Shown: positions 15,852 to 24,882 of the stretch, piece after piece
Layout of the letters: every line of letters starts with the position of its first letter
How positions within the stretch are numbered: position 1 is the stretch's first letter
Assembly (NCBI GenBank): GCA_040879165.1
Contig: JBBDKV010000017.1
Location: 49,574-113,573, forward strand
Origin: JBBDKV01 sp040879165
GTDB lineage: Bacteria > Patescibacteriota > Microgenomatia > UBA1400 > PJMF01
Direction: 5' to 3'
DNA length: 64,000 nt
The notes under the pieces: model-generated
Database searches by the model: none
What the model saw: the letters and a program-made list of their open reading frames with translations, nothing else
Told to the model about the DNA's origin: nothing
Program-made: the position numbers and the translations under genes

Positions 15852-17645
15852 TTACAACCGCTGCTTCTCCCACAACTGAGCAAATGCTCCCGCTTGATTG
15901 ATCAACTGCTTGAAGCTTCCTCGTTCAATAATTTTGCCCTCGTGCATCACCACAATTTCGTCCATTTCTTTGATCGTAGATAATCGATGAGCAATTACCA
16001 CCGCAGTTACCCGCTGGAAAAACTGATGCAGCGATGCTTGAATTTTCCTCTCAGAATCAACATCAAGATGCGAGGTTGCCTCATCCATCAACAACAGATC
16101 TGGCTGACGATAGAGAGCACGGGCAATCCCCAGCCGCTGCTTCTCTCCACCAGACAGCTTAACGCCCTTTTCGCCAATTACCGTATGCATTCCCTCAGGC
16201 AGTCGCTCGACCACCTCCTGCAGATGCGCGTTCTGAATCGACTTTAATATTCGTTCCTCGTCTGGTTTTTCCTGAGGCTGCGCACCAATTAAAATATTTT
16301 CTCTCAGTGTCAGATTGAATAATTCCGTATCCTGCAACACCACCGACAGGTGGTTGATATAGTCTTGGCGTGAAATATTTGTCAGTGAAATGTCATCGAT
16401 CAAAATTTCTCCTTCATAATCCTCATACAAATCAAGCAATAGACTAAACAGGGTCGACTTTCCCGCTCCAGACAACCCAACGATACCAATTTTTTGACCA
16501 CGATTGATGGTAAGATTAAAATTAAGTAGCACCTTTTTCTGGCCATATGAAAACGTCACATTCTTAAACTCAATCTTCTTCCAATTTTCAGGTACAACTT
16601 GCTGCTGAGAAACTCGTGTGCCTTCGATTGTCGGCAGAGTAAGCAAAATCTCCTTTAACCGATAGAACTGCAATTTATTTATCACCAACTCATGAGCCAC
16701 ATCGGCCAGCTCAAACACAGCCTCTTCCACTTTGCCAAAATATCCTACAAACAGAACTAGGATTGCAGCCGAAAACTCACCCTGTAAAATTTGATACACA
16801 ATGTAACTAATCATGCCTACTTCAAAAATGAAGTAAAAGACACTCAAGGCGCCGTTTCGATACTGAAAAAGCGCAACTCTTTTTTGAATTGCTCCGTAAG
16901 TCTGATTAGTGTAGGAATTCAGGCTACTCAAAATTGCCCGATGAATACTCAGTGATTTCACCGTTTTAATATTATTAAGCGCCTCATAACTAAAGCCTTC
17001 TAAATCTTCTTGATATTGATTCACCACATACGCTTGATGGGCGGCTCGCTTTGTAAGAATAGAGGAGAGGATGAAGTAGACCACCATAAAGATAAACATT
17101 GTGATAGCCAAATGTAGATCAAGTGCCAAGAAAATAAGAAAGATACTTATTGAGTTTAGACATGCTTCAATGATGACATTGAAAAATATTCTGATCGTAC
17201 CATCAAGCGCTCGACTACCATGATCAATTCGCTTTATTTTATTGCCAATTTTCTCTTTTTCTTGCCAGGAAATATCCAAACTGAAAATATGTCGAAACGC
17301 CTGCAATCGAGTATCTAGTGCCACCCGTTCACTTACTTGATATCCAAGCCACTTAGCAGACTGATGAGCCACTGAGTGATACATCACAGCTACCAACCAA
17401 CCCACCAGCAACCAGATTGCTTCCTGCGTTTTATCGGCTGCAGAAATAGCAGTGGCATCCGTCAGCAACACCACCAATCTGCTTAAAGCAAAGGTGGGGT
17501 ATAGATTAACGACATCACTACTGAGTCGTAAAAAAGCACCCAACAAGAACTTGGCCTTGTACGGCTGAATCAATTTGATCAAATCAGTAACAAATTCGAG
17601 AACCGAATACTGAATGGTGCTAGTAGAAAATGACTTATTTGGCAC
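15852..17645 (-). CDS. ABC exporter, fused membrane and ATPase domains
   Basis: About 597 residues: a six-helix ABC transmembrane domain (residues ~15-320), then the ATPase domain. Walker A GLSGAGKST, signature LSGGEKQRLGIARAL and Walker B LLLMDEATSHLD are intact. It works as a homo- or heterodimer exporting lipids, peptides or drugs. I place the start at the GTG at 17645: TACAAT at 17652-17657 ends six bases before it, the leaderless spacing seen elsewhere here. A TTG at 17669 is the alternative. Confidence 0.88.
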   Translation of the reverse strand: MPNKSFSTSTIQYSVLEFVTDLIKLIQPYKAKFLLGAFLRLSSDVVNLYPTFALSRLVVLLTDATAISAADKTQEAIWLLVGWLVAVMYHSVAHQSAKWLGYQVSERVALDTRLQAFRHIFSLDISWQEKEKIGNKIKRIDHGSRALDGTIRIFFNVIIEACLNSISIFLIFLALDLHLAITMFIFMVVYFILSSILTKRAAHQAYVVNQYQEDLEGFSYEALNNIKTVKSLSIHRAILSSLNSYTNQTYGAIQKRVALFQYRNGALSVFYFIFEVGMISYIVYQILQGEFSAAILVLFVGYFGKVEEAVFELADVAHELVINKLQFYRLKEILLTLPTIEGTRVSQQQVVPENWKKIEFKNVTFSYGQKKVLLNFNLTINRGQKIGIVGLSGAGKSTLFSLLLDLYEDYEGEILIDDISLTNISRQDYINHLSVVLQDTELFNLTLRENILIGAQPQEKPDEERILKSIQNAHLQEVVERLPEGMHTVIGEKGVKLSGGEKQRLGIARALYRQPDLLLMDEATSHLDVDSERKIQASLHQFFQRVTAVVIAHRLSTIKEMDEIVVMHEGKIIERGSFKQLINQAGAFAQLWEKQRL

Positions 17646-17829
17646 CAGGGTATTGTACAGGAAAGTCAAGAGTCTGTTATGACTAAAAACAAATACAGCT
17701 AGTGTAAGATTGCAGCAAATCCTATTGTCACCAAAATCTGATACGGTACTATCAATACAGCGTTATCACTTGATCTAAGAGTTCAAAGACAATGTCTCGG
17801 TTAATCTTGCCATTTCTTCAACTCCCAGC

Positions 17830-18489
17830 TATAACTAAACCATGGAAAATACGCAATCTCCTGTAGAAACTCCCGCAGAAACTACACCGCCTAAAAAACG
17901 AATTAGTTGGTACTGGTATCTCATCGGAGGCGTACTTATTGCTGCGTTGGCTAGTGCTTATTTTAACCAACACGACCCTGCCCCCACACAGCCGCCAGAG
18001 GAGTATGCTCAAACCATACGTTGGGACGAGTGGAAGAGCAGTGATCCTGAGGACAACCAGTTGGAGCTCACAGATGAGCTTGTCACTGAGATGCTTGAGA
18101 CCGAGTATGAACAAGTGGCATTTTTACAGTACCAGCCAGATGAAGAATTTCCTGGGGAAGAAGTTTCTCCCTTGGGGATAGCGTTGGTGAATATTGAAGA
18201 AGAACGAACACTAGCTCAGATCACTGTTGACGGCTTGGAGTTTGTGCCACAAGAATATCGCTACGCTGCTTGGATGCTTAATCCCGAAACAGAAAACTAC
18301 CGCTTGCTCGGTCCGCTAGTTCCAGTTGCGGATCAAATGGGCGAGCGCCCAGCTTGGGAGTTATTGTATGGTGTAACAGAAGCATGGCCGGCAGAAGCCA
18401 CTATCATTGTCACTCAAGAAACCTCTGGCGAGGCGCCAATTGAACCAACAATGCCACCGTTACTCGCCGGACAGCTTGATTCTCTCTAG
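17830..18489 (+). CDS. Membrane-anchored protein with RskA-like C-terminal domain
   Basis: The coding part starts at the ATG at 17842; the range includes the -10 box TATAAC (17830-17835), which ends six bases before it. The protein has 215 residues: a basic Pro-rich N-terminus, one membrane helix (about 24-42) and an outer domain. The end, ATIIVTQETSGEAPIEPT then PPLLAGQL, resembles the C-terminal domain of anti-sigma-K factors (RskA). No cytoplasmic zinc-finger anti-sigma part and no sigma factor gene are present, so the role is uncertain. Confidence 0.6.
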
Positions 18490-18495
18490 GATACA

Positions 18496-19296
18496 GTGAA
18501 AAACTTTCAAACATATATTCTCTGGTGGTATTCGCAGTACGGACGGACACATCTTCCTTGGCGCCAGACTACCGATCCATATCGAATACTCGTGTCAGAA
18601 TTAATGCTTCAACAAACGCAGGTGGATCGAGTTATCCCCAAGTACAATGCATTTCTCAAACAATTTCCAACTGTTCAGGTGCTTGCTACCGCACGCCTCG
18701 GTGCAGTTCTGACTGCTTGGCAAGGACTTGGTTACAATCGTCGGGCGAAATACTTGCATCAATTAGCACAAACCGTAACTCGGGATGCTTCTGGCATATT
18801 TCCAAAATCTGAGACGGAATTACTGAATTTGCCTGGTGTTGGATCCTACACTGCCTCTGCAATCACTGCCTTTGCATATAATCAACCTACAGTTGTTATT
18901 GAAACCAATATACGAGCAGTCTATATTTATCACTTTTTTCCAGAAAAGTCCCAGGTTAAAGACGATGAGTTGCTTCTTCTCATTAGCGATTCATTGTACA
19001 AAAAAAATCCTCGTCTTTGGTATTCCGCTTTGATGGATTACGGAACTCAGCTTAAAAAAATATTTCCAAATCCCAACAGAAACAGCAGGCAATACGCTAG
19101 GCAAAGCACTTTTCAAGGATCATTACGTCAAACGAGGGGAGAGATTATTCGCATGCTTTCTGTCCATTCCAATCTTTCTGAAACAAAACTGTTACAACAA
19201 CTCACTTCCAATCCAGAGCATCACGCCAAAGCCTTGGAAAGTTTGATCAAAGAGCAGCTAGTTCTCAGAGAAAAAACCACTATTCGTTTGGCTTAA
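18496..19296 (+). CDS. A/G-specific adenine glycosylase-like (MutY family, no Fe-S cluster)
   Basis: The 266-residue protein starts with GTG, six bases after the preceding stop. It has the MutY core: LPWRQTTDPYRILVSELMLQ with the catalytic Glu near residue 35, and the helix-hairpin-helix LPGVGSYTASAI. The usual catalytic Asp of the GxxxD region appears to be Glu136 in VIETNIRAVYIYHFF. The four-Cys [4Fe-4S] motif and the C-terminal Nudix-like domain are both absent. It probably removes adenine opposite 8-oxoguanine, but the substrate should be treated as open. It is followed by RarA and RecQ. Confidence 0.85.
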   Translation: MKNFQTYILWWYSQYGRTHLPWRQTTDPYRILVSELMLQQTQVDRVIPKYNAFLKQFPTVQVLATARLGAVLTAWQGLGYNRRAKYLHQLAQTVTRDASGIFPKSETELLNLPGVGSYTASAITAFAYNQPTVVIETNIRAVYIYHFFPEKSQVKDDELLLLISDSLYKKNPRLWYSALMDYGTQLKKIFPNPNRNSRQYARQSTFQGSLRQTRGEIIRMLSVHSNLSETKLLQQLTSNPEHHAKALESLIKEQLVLREKTTIRLA

Positions 19297-19330
19297 TTAC
19301 CCAAACCTTTCACAATACAAAATTTACTGG

Positions 19331-20503
19331 TACAGTACTTCCATGTCATCACTTGCTCAAACGCTTAGACCAAAAACACTTGATGAAGTTATTGGCCAAT
19401 CTCACCTCATAAGCCAGGGAAAACCACTCCGCGCAGCTCTTGAAAAAGATCATATTTTCTCTATTATTTTTTGGGGACCACCTGGAGTTGGAAAGACCAC
19501 ACTAGCACGAATTATTGCCAATCATCTTGATCGAGATTTCTACGAAGTTTCAGCAGTCAGCGCTGGAAAAAAACGGCTTCAAGAAATTGTCCTTGAAGCG
19601 CAACAGCTACTCTCCCCAAAAGCTCCAGTATTATTTGTCGATGAAATTCATCGCTTTAATAAAGCGCAGCAAGACTACCTACTTCCTTATGTTGAAGATG
19701 GCACAATCATTCTGATAGGAGCAACCACTGAGAACCCAAGTTTTGAGGTCATCTCAGCTTTACTTTCTCGTACAAAAGTATTTACTCTTAAACCACTTTC
19801 CTCATCTGAATTATTACTTTTGTTAAAAAAAGTAGTCAAGCATCTGAGCATTACTCCACCACTTACTTCAGATACCAAAGAATGGCTCATCAATTTTTCT
19901 GCTGGTGATGCTCGCAAGCTTCTCAACTTAATTGAGCAAACAAAAATTCTTTTTGATGAAGTATCACTTGAGAACTTAAAGAAAACGCTTCAAAGTTCAG
20001 CAATTAAGTACGATAAGGATGGGGAAGAACATTACGATACAATAAGTGCTTTTATCAAGTCCATGCGCGCCAGCAACGTCGATGCGTCACTCTATTATTT
20101 GGCTCGAATGGTGCACGCAGGAGAGGACCCTACATTTATCGCTCGACGAATGGTGATCTTTGCCAGCGAAGACATTGGTTTGGCTGCACCGACGGCACTG
20201 GTGGTTGCCAATGCAGTGTTTGATGCAGTAACAAAGATTGGCTATCCCGAAGCCCAGATCAATCTCGCTCATGGTGTGGCATACTTGGCCAGCTGTAAAA
20301 AGAATCGTTCAGCCTATGACGCTTATTTTTCAGCACTAGCAGATGTTGAAAAATTTGGCAATCTACCCATTCCCCTCAATCTGAGAAATGCGCCCACAGC
20401 TTTGATGAAAGAGTTGGGATATGGCAAGAATTACGAGATGTATCCAGACACCAAAAAATCCCTACTACCTGACAAGCTTGCAAAGAAAAACTACTTCAAG
20501 TAG
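19331..20503 (+). CDS. rarA: Replication-associated recombination protein RarA (MgsA)
   Basis: The coding part starts at the ATG at 19343 and gives 386 residues. TACAGT (19331-19336) ends six bases before the ATG and TTTCAC lies 17 bases further up, so the mRNA should be leaderless. AAA+ ATPase: Walker A GPPGVGKTT near residue 45, Walker B VLFVDEIHRFNKAQQ near 95, sensor GATTENPSFEV. The C-terminal clamp-loader-like part has YYLARMVHAGEDPTFIARR. RarA acts at stalled replication forks. RecQ follows directly and MutY-like precedes, making a repair cluster. Confidence 0.95.
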   Translation, partial: YSTSMSSLAQTLRPKTLDEVIGQSHLISQGKPLRAALEKDHIFSIIFWGPPGVGKTTLARIIANHLDRDFYEVSAVSAGKKRLQEIVLEAQQLLSPKAPVLFVDEIHRFNKAQQDYLLPYVEDGTIILIGATTENPSFEVISALLSRTKVFTLKPLSSSELLLLLKKVVKHLSITPPLTSDTKEWLINFSAGDARKLLNLIEQTKILFDEVSLENLKKTLQSSAIKYDKDGEEHYDTISAFIKSMRASNVDASLYYLARMVHAGEDPTFIARRMVIFASEDIGLAAPTALVVANAVFDAVTKIGYPEAQINLAHGVAYLASCKKNRSAYDAYFSALADVEKFGNLPIPLNLRNAPTALMKELGYGKNYEMYPDTKKSLLPDKLAKKNYFK

Positions 20504-20543
20504 CCCTACACTCTATGCAAGAATTGGTGTGTACACTTGTAAC

Positions 20544-22001
20544 ATGCCAACTCCTCAAGAAGTACTGAAGCATTTTTGGCAGTACGACCATTTCCGCTCA
20601 GGACAGCTGAAAATTATTGAAGCAGCGCTCAACGGTCGCGACGTACTCGCACTACTACCAACTGGTGGTGGTAAATCTATTTGTTATCAAGTACCCGCAG
20701 TGTTGCTACCTGGTCTCACAATTGTAATCTCCCCACTTATTTCCCTGATGCAGGATCAAGTACAAAACTTGCTCTCAAGGGGCATTCCTGCAACATACCT
20801 AGCAAGCTCAGTTGACAAGCAAGAAATGTCATCACGCATGATCAAGTTACGAAACGGTGAGTATACATTAGTCTATTTGTCGCCAGAACGTCTCAAACAA
20901 GATGCTATCCAAGCAGTATTTAAAACCCTCACAATTAGTCTGATCGTGATTGATGAAGCGCACTGTATTAGTCAGTGGGGGCATAGCTTTCGCCCGCCGT
21001 ACCGAGCCATTGCTGCCAGAGTGAAGCTGATACGACCTGATACACCAATTATGGCACTGACAGCCACAGCCACTCCTCAGACGGCACTTGATCTCATTGC
21101 CACCCTGCGACTTCAGGATCCGTATACTGAAAAATTGAGCTTTTTTCGGGACATTGCTATCCATGTCTGGAGAGCTAACCACGTAATGCACAAAGACCTG
21201 CAGTTATTGTTGTTACTGAAGCAACTAGGCAATCAACCAACAATTATCTATGCATCAACCAGGGAAAATGTCGAACTCGTAGCTCATTGGCTAAACTCCT
21301 TAAAAACTTTCCTAAAACTTTCATCAGTTGGGAAATACCATGCTGGTATGGGAGCAGATGATCGAGAAGCTGAGCAGCGTGCTTTTCTAGAAAATACAAC
21401 CAAGATTATGGTTGCCACTTCTGCCTTCGGAATGGGAATAGATAAACCAGATATTACTACAGTCATACACTATCAACTACCAGGCTCAATTGAGCAGTTT
21501 TATCAAGAAATTGGCAGAGCAGGAAGAGGCGGACAGCACTCTCAATCTCACTTATTGCTGGCTCCAAACGATTTGACAATTCAACAAGCAATGGCAACCA
21601 CTCATGATAGCAAGCAAACAACTCGAAATTCGCACAAACTGCGTAGTCTGATCAATTTTACGACTCAAAACTGCTGTAGAATGCAAGGTTTATGCGCTTA
21701 TTTTGGCGAACAATTAGAAACACGATGCAGCTTTTGTGACCGCTGTGATCCCAGCTTTCACTTTTATAATCAAGATACAGATCACCTTTCCCAGCAACTT
21801 TCCCATTGGCGAACCATACTGGCAAAACACCATAACTATCATCCAGCTTCTATTCTCAACGATGCGCAGCTTCAACTAATCTCCCTACTGAAACCTACTA
21901 GTGTGCAAGAGTTTAAAAGCATCTCTCTTTTTGGCAAGCTTTGGATTGATAGATGGGGTAAAAGATTACTTTCACAATCGTGGTACAATACTCAACATTG
22001 A
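20544..22001 (+). CDS. recQ: ATP-dependent DNA helicase RecQ, short form
   Basis: The protein has 485 residues from the ATG at 20544. TACACT (20532-20537) ends six bases upstream, which decides this start over longer frames. SF2 helicase motifs: LLPTGGGKSICYQ (I), VIDEAHCISQWGHSF (II), ALTATATPQT (III), IGRAGRGGQ (VI). A RecQ zinc-binding module follows (CCRMQGLCAYF ... CSFCDRC). The winged-helix part is reduced and no HRDC domain is present, so it is shorter than E. coli RecQ (about 610 residues). It unwinds DNA 3' to 5' in recombination and fork repair. Confidence 0.93.
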   Translation: MPTPQEVLKHFWQYDHFRSGQLKIIEAALNGRDVLALLPTGGGKSICYQVPAVLLPGLTIVISPLISLMQDQVQNLLSRGIPATYLASSVDKQEMSSRMIKLRNGEYTLVYLSPERLKQDAIQAVFKTLTISLIVIDEAHCISQWGHSFRPPYRAIAARVKLIRPDTPIMALTATATPQTALDLIATLRLQDPYTEKLSFFRDIAIHVWRANHVMHKDLQLLLLLKQLGNQPTIIYASTRENVELVAHWLNSLKTFLKLSSVGKYHAGMGADDREAEQRAFLENTTKIMVATSAFGMGIDKPDITTVIHYQLPGSIEQFYQEIGRAGRGGQHSQSHLLLAPNDLTIQQAMATTHDSKQTTRNSHKLRSLINFTTQNCCRMQGLCAYFGEQLETRCSFCDRCDPSFHFYNQDTDHLSQQLSHWRTILAKHHNYHPASILNDAQLQLISLLKPTSVQEFKSISLFGKLWIDRWGKRLLSQSWYNTQH

Positions 22002-22020
22002 CAACTTAACTGAGGATTTC

Positions 22021-22347
22021 ATGACAGTACAAGAACTCATTCAACAATATCAAGAAATTGCAAACACGCTTAATAAAACCTGGCCATTGGACAAGCAGCA
22101 ACGAGTATTTGCCCGCACACTCAAACTCACAGAAGAAATGGGCGAACTAGCTGATGAAATTCTGACAAGCATGAAACTACAACGGAATAGCAAAGTAAGC
22201 AACTTTACGCAAGAAAAGCTTGAAGATGAGTTTGCTGACGTATTTGCTTGTGTTGTCTTGATGGGAATTGAGCTCGATATTGATGTCGTGAAAGTGATGG
22301 AACGAAAAATCGCATCAACTAGACTTCGTTTAGAAGAAGAAAAATAA
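22021..22347 (+). CDS. MazG-like nucleotide pyrophosphohydrolase
   Basis: The 108-residue all-helical protein has the MazG-type metal site: KLTEEMGELADE (E-E-x-x-E) and DEFADVFAC (E-x-x-D). These enzymes hydrolyse non-canonical or excess dNTPs. I place the start at the ATG at 22021, preceded by GAGGA, with TACAAT at 21983-21988 as a likely -10; the open frame extends further up without support. It stands convergent to the nuclease gene. Confidence 0.85.
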   Translation: MTVQELIQQYQEIANTLNKTWPLDKQQRVFARTLKLTEEMGELADEILTSMKLQRNSKVSNFTQEKLEDEFADVFACVVLMGIELDIDVVKVMERKIASTRLRLEEEK

Positions 22348-22355
22348 TTTTGTTT

Positions 22356-22937
22356 CTACAACCCTGGCACGCAGTCTTGCCACAAACCAAGACTCTGATC
22401 ACGAGCAGCAGCTTGGGCAGCAAGTAAGCGATCTTCATATTTTTTATCTGGCGGATAGGTAATTTGTGTAGCGAAGCCTTGCTGCACCAACCATTCATTG
22501 ACCAGTGTTTCATCTACCCAAACGTAGCGAAGCAATCTACCATAGCGATCCCGATTACTGCGATCACGCTCCAGTCGCACAACCACACCCTCGACCCATT
22601 GACGATTTGCCTCACTTGATTCAGCAGCGTAACATTCCGCGTTACTTGCGCTACGAGAGTTTAATTCTGGCGTATCAATTCCGATATACCGCACTCTCTC
22701 ACCAGAATCCAACTCAACTGTATCGCCATCAATCACTCGCACTACTAAGGCTGACTCAGCTGCACGATCTTCATTCAAATCCACAGCAGGTGCTGGCAAC
22801 TCAGCTGCGCTCTCTAACTGATCGCGAGCCTGTCCAAACAACTCAGGAAATTCAATCAATGCGCCCCAAGTTAAAAACCAGACGATACCTGTTAAAACCG
22901 ATAATTGAAAAAAACTTAGCAACTGCTTTCTACTCAT
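22356..22937 (-). CDS. Membrane-anchored thermonuclease (SNase-like)
   Basis: The protein has 193 residues: an N-terminal membrane helix (about 9-30), a linker, then a staphylococcal-nuclease fold. VVRVIDGDTVELDSGE, RYIGIDTPELN, RDRYGRLLRYVWV and the final SLGLWQDC hold the usual Asp, Arg and Glu residues. It is likely an outward-facing nuclease used for DNA scavenging or uptake, as often suggested for small-genome bacteria (inference). TATAAC ends seven bases before the ATG, so the mRNA is probably leaderless. Confidence 0.9.
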   Translation of the reverse strand: MSRKQLLSFFQLSVLTGIVWFLTWGALIEFPELFGQARDQLESAAELPAPAVDLNEDRAAESALVVRVIDGDTVELDSGERVRYIGIDTPELNSRSASNAECYAAESSEANRQWVEGVVVRLERDRSNRDRYGRLLRYVWVDETLVNEWLVQQGFATQITYPPDKKYEDRLLAAQAAARDQSLGLWQDCVPGL

Positions 22938-22945
22938 GTCAGCAG

Positions 22946-24757
22946 TTATAACACCTTCTTCTGGTACAAGTCACCATCCTCAAAGCCACGCTTGCGGTAG
23001 TATTCTCGAGTACCAATTGCAGAAATAACTGCTAAGCTATCAAAGCCCGCAGCTCTACTCAAGACTTCGGCTTCTTGTAATAAACGGGTACCAAATCCAG
23101 CATGCTGAGATTTACCCAATGCTGATTTTCCTAGTTGCGCCAACTTGCCATAGACGTGAACTTCTCGGATAATAGCCGTGTTTTCAAGCTCAGTAACGAA
23201 ACCAGGCTCAGTTGGCAAACTTAATCGCAAAAATGCCACCAACTTGTCGTCTTCAGTCACAAATTCTAGGAATTTCTCAGTGCTTGAACTTGTTTGGTAG
23301 TCATAGCATCTTAGTGAAACTTGTCCTGGATTCACAACCAGATCTCTTACCTCACGAGCGCGGATGTCTCGAGAAGTAAAGCCCTTTTTAGCCAGTGACT
23401 GCTCAGCAATTTGACGAAAATTAGTCAGCTTATTGCCTTCCACAATATCAGTGGATGGAATATCGCGAATCACTCGGGTCAAACGACAATATTCTGGAGT
23501 CACCTCAAAAGCGTGCTCCAACACCGAAAGTAATTCCTCATAGGTATAGGTCTGCCACTTGCCCTCTTTGTGATACTGCATCAATTCAGCAGTACCAATC
23601 AAGGAACAAGGGTACACCTTCAACTCGTCAGGCCTGAAGTCTGGATCTGAAAATAGTAGCTGGTAATCTTTCTTATCAGCTTCCACACTGGAGCCGTACA
23701 AGTTAGCCATCCAGTGAGCGTGAATTTTAAAACCGGCTTGACGCAGCAGCTTGATTGCTCGACGAGAAGACGCAACATCGTGACCGCGTTTATTTTTCTC
23801 AAGCACGCTATCCTGCAAACTCTGCAAACCTATTTGTGTTTTCGTGCAGCCTAAACGACGAATACGCAACACTTCAGCCTTAGAAATATTATCTGGCCTC
23901 GTCTCAATCACGAGCCCAACACAACGAACATTCGCCGACTCATTCAAATCCTGCTGTGCTTTCAACTCTGACCACTCAGCCTGTTGATACAAATGAAAAC
24001 CACCCGTAATTTCTGGTGCGACATAGAGTTCAGAAACCGTATGATTGTAGGTTTTATCAATTTTGACTCCATTGATTTGATGTTGCTGGAAGGCCTTTTT
24101 ATTCTCCATCGGATCGTTACTCATGCTAATAGTTTTATTTTTTTTCAGTGCTGCGCGCATTTCGTCATACCGTATCAATACCTGAGAGCGCTCATCACGC
24201 TTGCCAAAGTCATTCAGTGCACGAAAACATTCCTCGATAAACCAAATCTGATACGCTTCCGGATAATACGACCAAGTACCACCCAGCACGATAATTTCCA
24301 CTTTATCAACATCATGACCAATGTTTTGCAACGCTTGCAATCGATTGTAAGTCTGCAAATAGGGATCAAAATAATTTCGCTCGGCACGCTGCGCGCCGGG
24401 CTCATCCGCCAAATAACTCTTGGGCATCCGAATATCATTCGGACAAAAAATACATTTGCCTGGGCAGGGAAACGGTTTAGTGAGCACTGTCACTGGTGCC
24501 ACACCAGACATCGTTCTCATTGGCTTCATCTTAATTCTATCCAACAGATCTGAGCCCAAATCCGCGCGTTTTTTTTCAGTCAATCCACGATACACAGAAA
24601 CCAGCTGGTTTTTGGTGAAAAACGAGCCATCAGCTTTGGGAAACTGCTTTAATAACTGAAAATAACGTCTTTTCTTGAACGGCTGCTCAACTGCTAAAAC
24701 CTTTAGCATCGCTAGTCCCTGTGCCGCATCCTGATTAGATAGCTTGGTATATATCAT
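22946..24757 (-). CDS. elp3: Elp3-family tRNA wobble-uridine carboxymethyl-modifying enzyme
   Basis: The 603-residue radical SAM enzyme has a CxxxCxxC cluster site at Cys98, Cys102 and Cys105 (PFPCPGKCIFCPND) and a C-terminal GNAT acetyltransferase domain (about 450-603; HAGFGTRLLQEAE, YYRKRGFED). Elp3 joins an acetyl-derived carboxymethyl group to C5 of U34 in tRNA, giving cm5U. It is universal in eukaryotes and archaea and patchy in bacteria. No Elp1/2/4-6 partners are present, as in other non-eukaryotic cases. It is divergent from a Trm9-like methyltransferase. TATAAT ends eight bases before the ATG. Confidence 0.93.
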   Translation of the reverse strand: MIYTKLSNQDAAQGLAMLKVLAVEQPFKKRRYFQLLKQFPKADGSFFTKNQLVSVYRGLTEKKRADLGSDLLDRIKMKPMRTMSGVAPVTVLTKPFPCPGKCIFCPNDIRMPKSYLADEPGAQRAERNYFDPYLQTYNRLQALQNIGHDVDKVEIIVLGGTWSYYPEAYQIWFIEECFRALNDFGKRDERSQVLIRYDEMRAALKKNKTISMSNDPMENKKAFQQHQINGVKIDKTYNHTVSELYVAPEITGGFHLYQQAEWSELKAQQDLNESANVRCVGLVIETRPDNISKAEVLRIRRLGCTKTQIGLQSLQDSVLEKNKRGHDVASSRRAIKLLRQAGFKIHAHWMANLYGSSVEADKKDYQLLFSDPDFRPDELKVYPCSLIGTAELMQYHKEGKWQTYTYEELLSVLEHAFEVTPEYCRLTRVIRDIPSTDIVEGNKLTNFRQIAEQSLAKKGFTSRDIRAREVRDLVVNPGQVSLRCYDYQTSSSTEKFLEFVTEDDKLVAFLRLSLPTEPGFVTELENTAIIREVHVYGKLAQLGKSALGKSQHAGFGTRLLQEAEVLSRAAGFDSLAVISAIGTREYYRKRGFEDGDLYQKKVL

Positions 24758-24839
24758 GCAACTATATTATACGCTGCCTGGCAAGAAAAAATCGGGTACA
24801 ATAGTGGGTAACAAAGCTCACCAATTTTCAGTTCCATAT

Positions 24840-24867
24840 CTGGCACTTTTCGCCAGAAAAGTGCCAG
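24840..24867. promoter_or_regulatory. Perfect 12-bp inverted repeat in the elp3/methyltransferase intergenic region
   Basis: CTGGCACTTTTC and its exact complement are separated by GCCA. It ends 15 bases before the methyltransferase ATG and lies about 80 bases above elp3. No U-tract follows on either strand, so it is less likely a terminator and more likely an operator or 5' RNA hairpin. Confidence 0.7.
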
Positions 24868-24882
24868 CAATCTGCAAAAACC

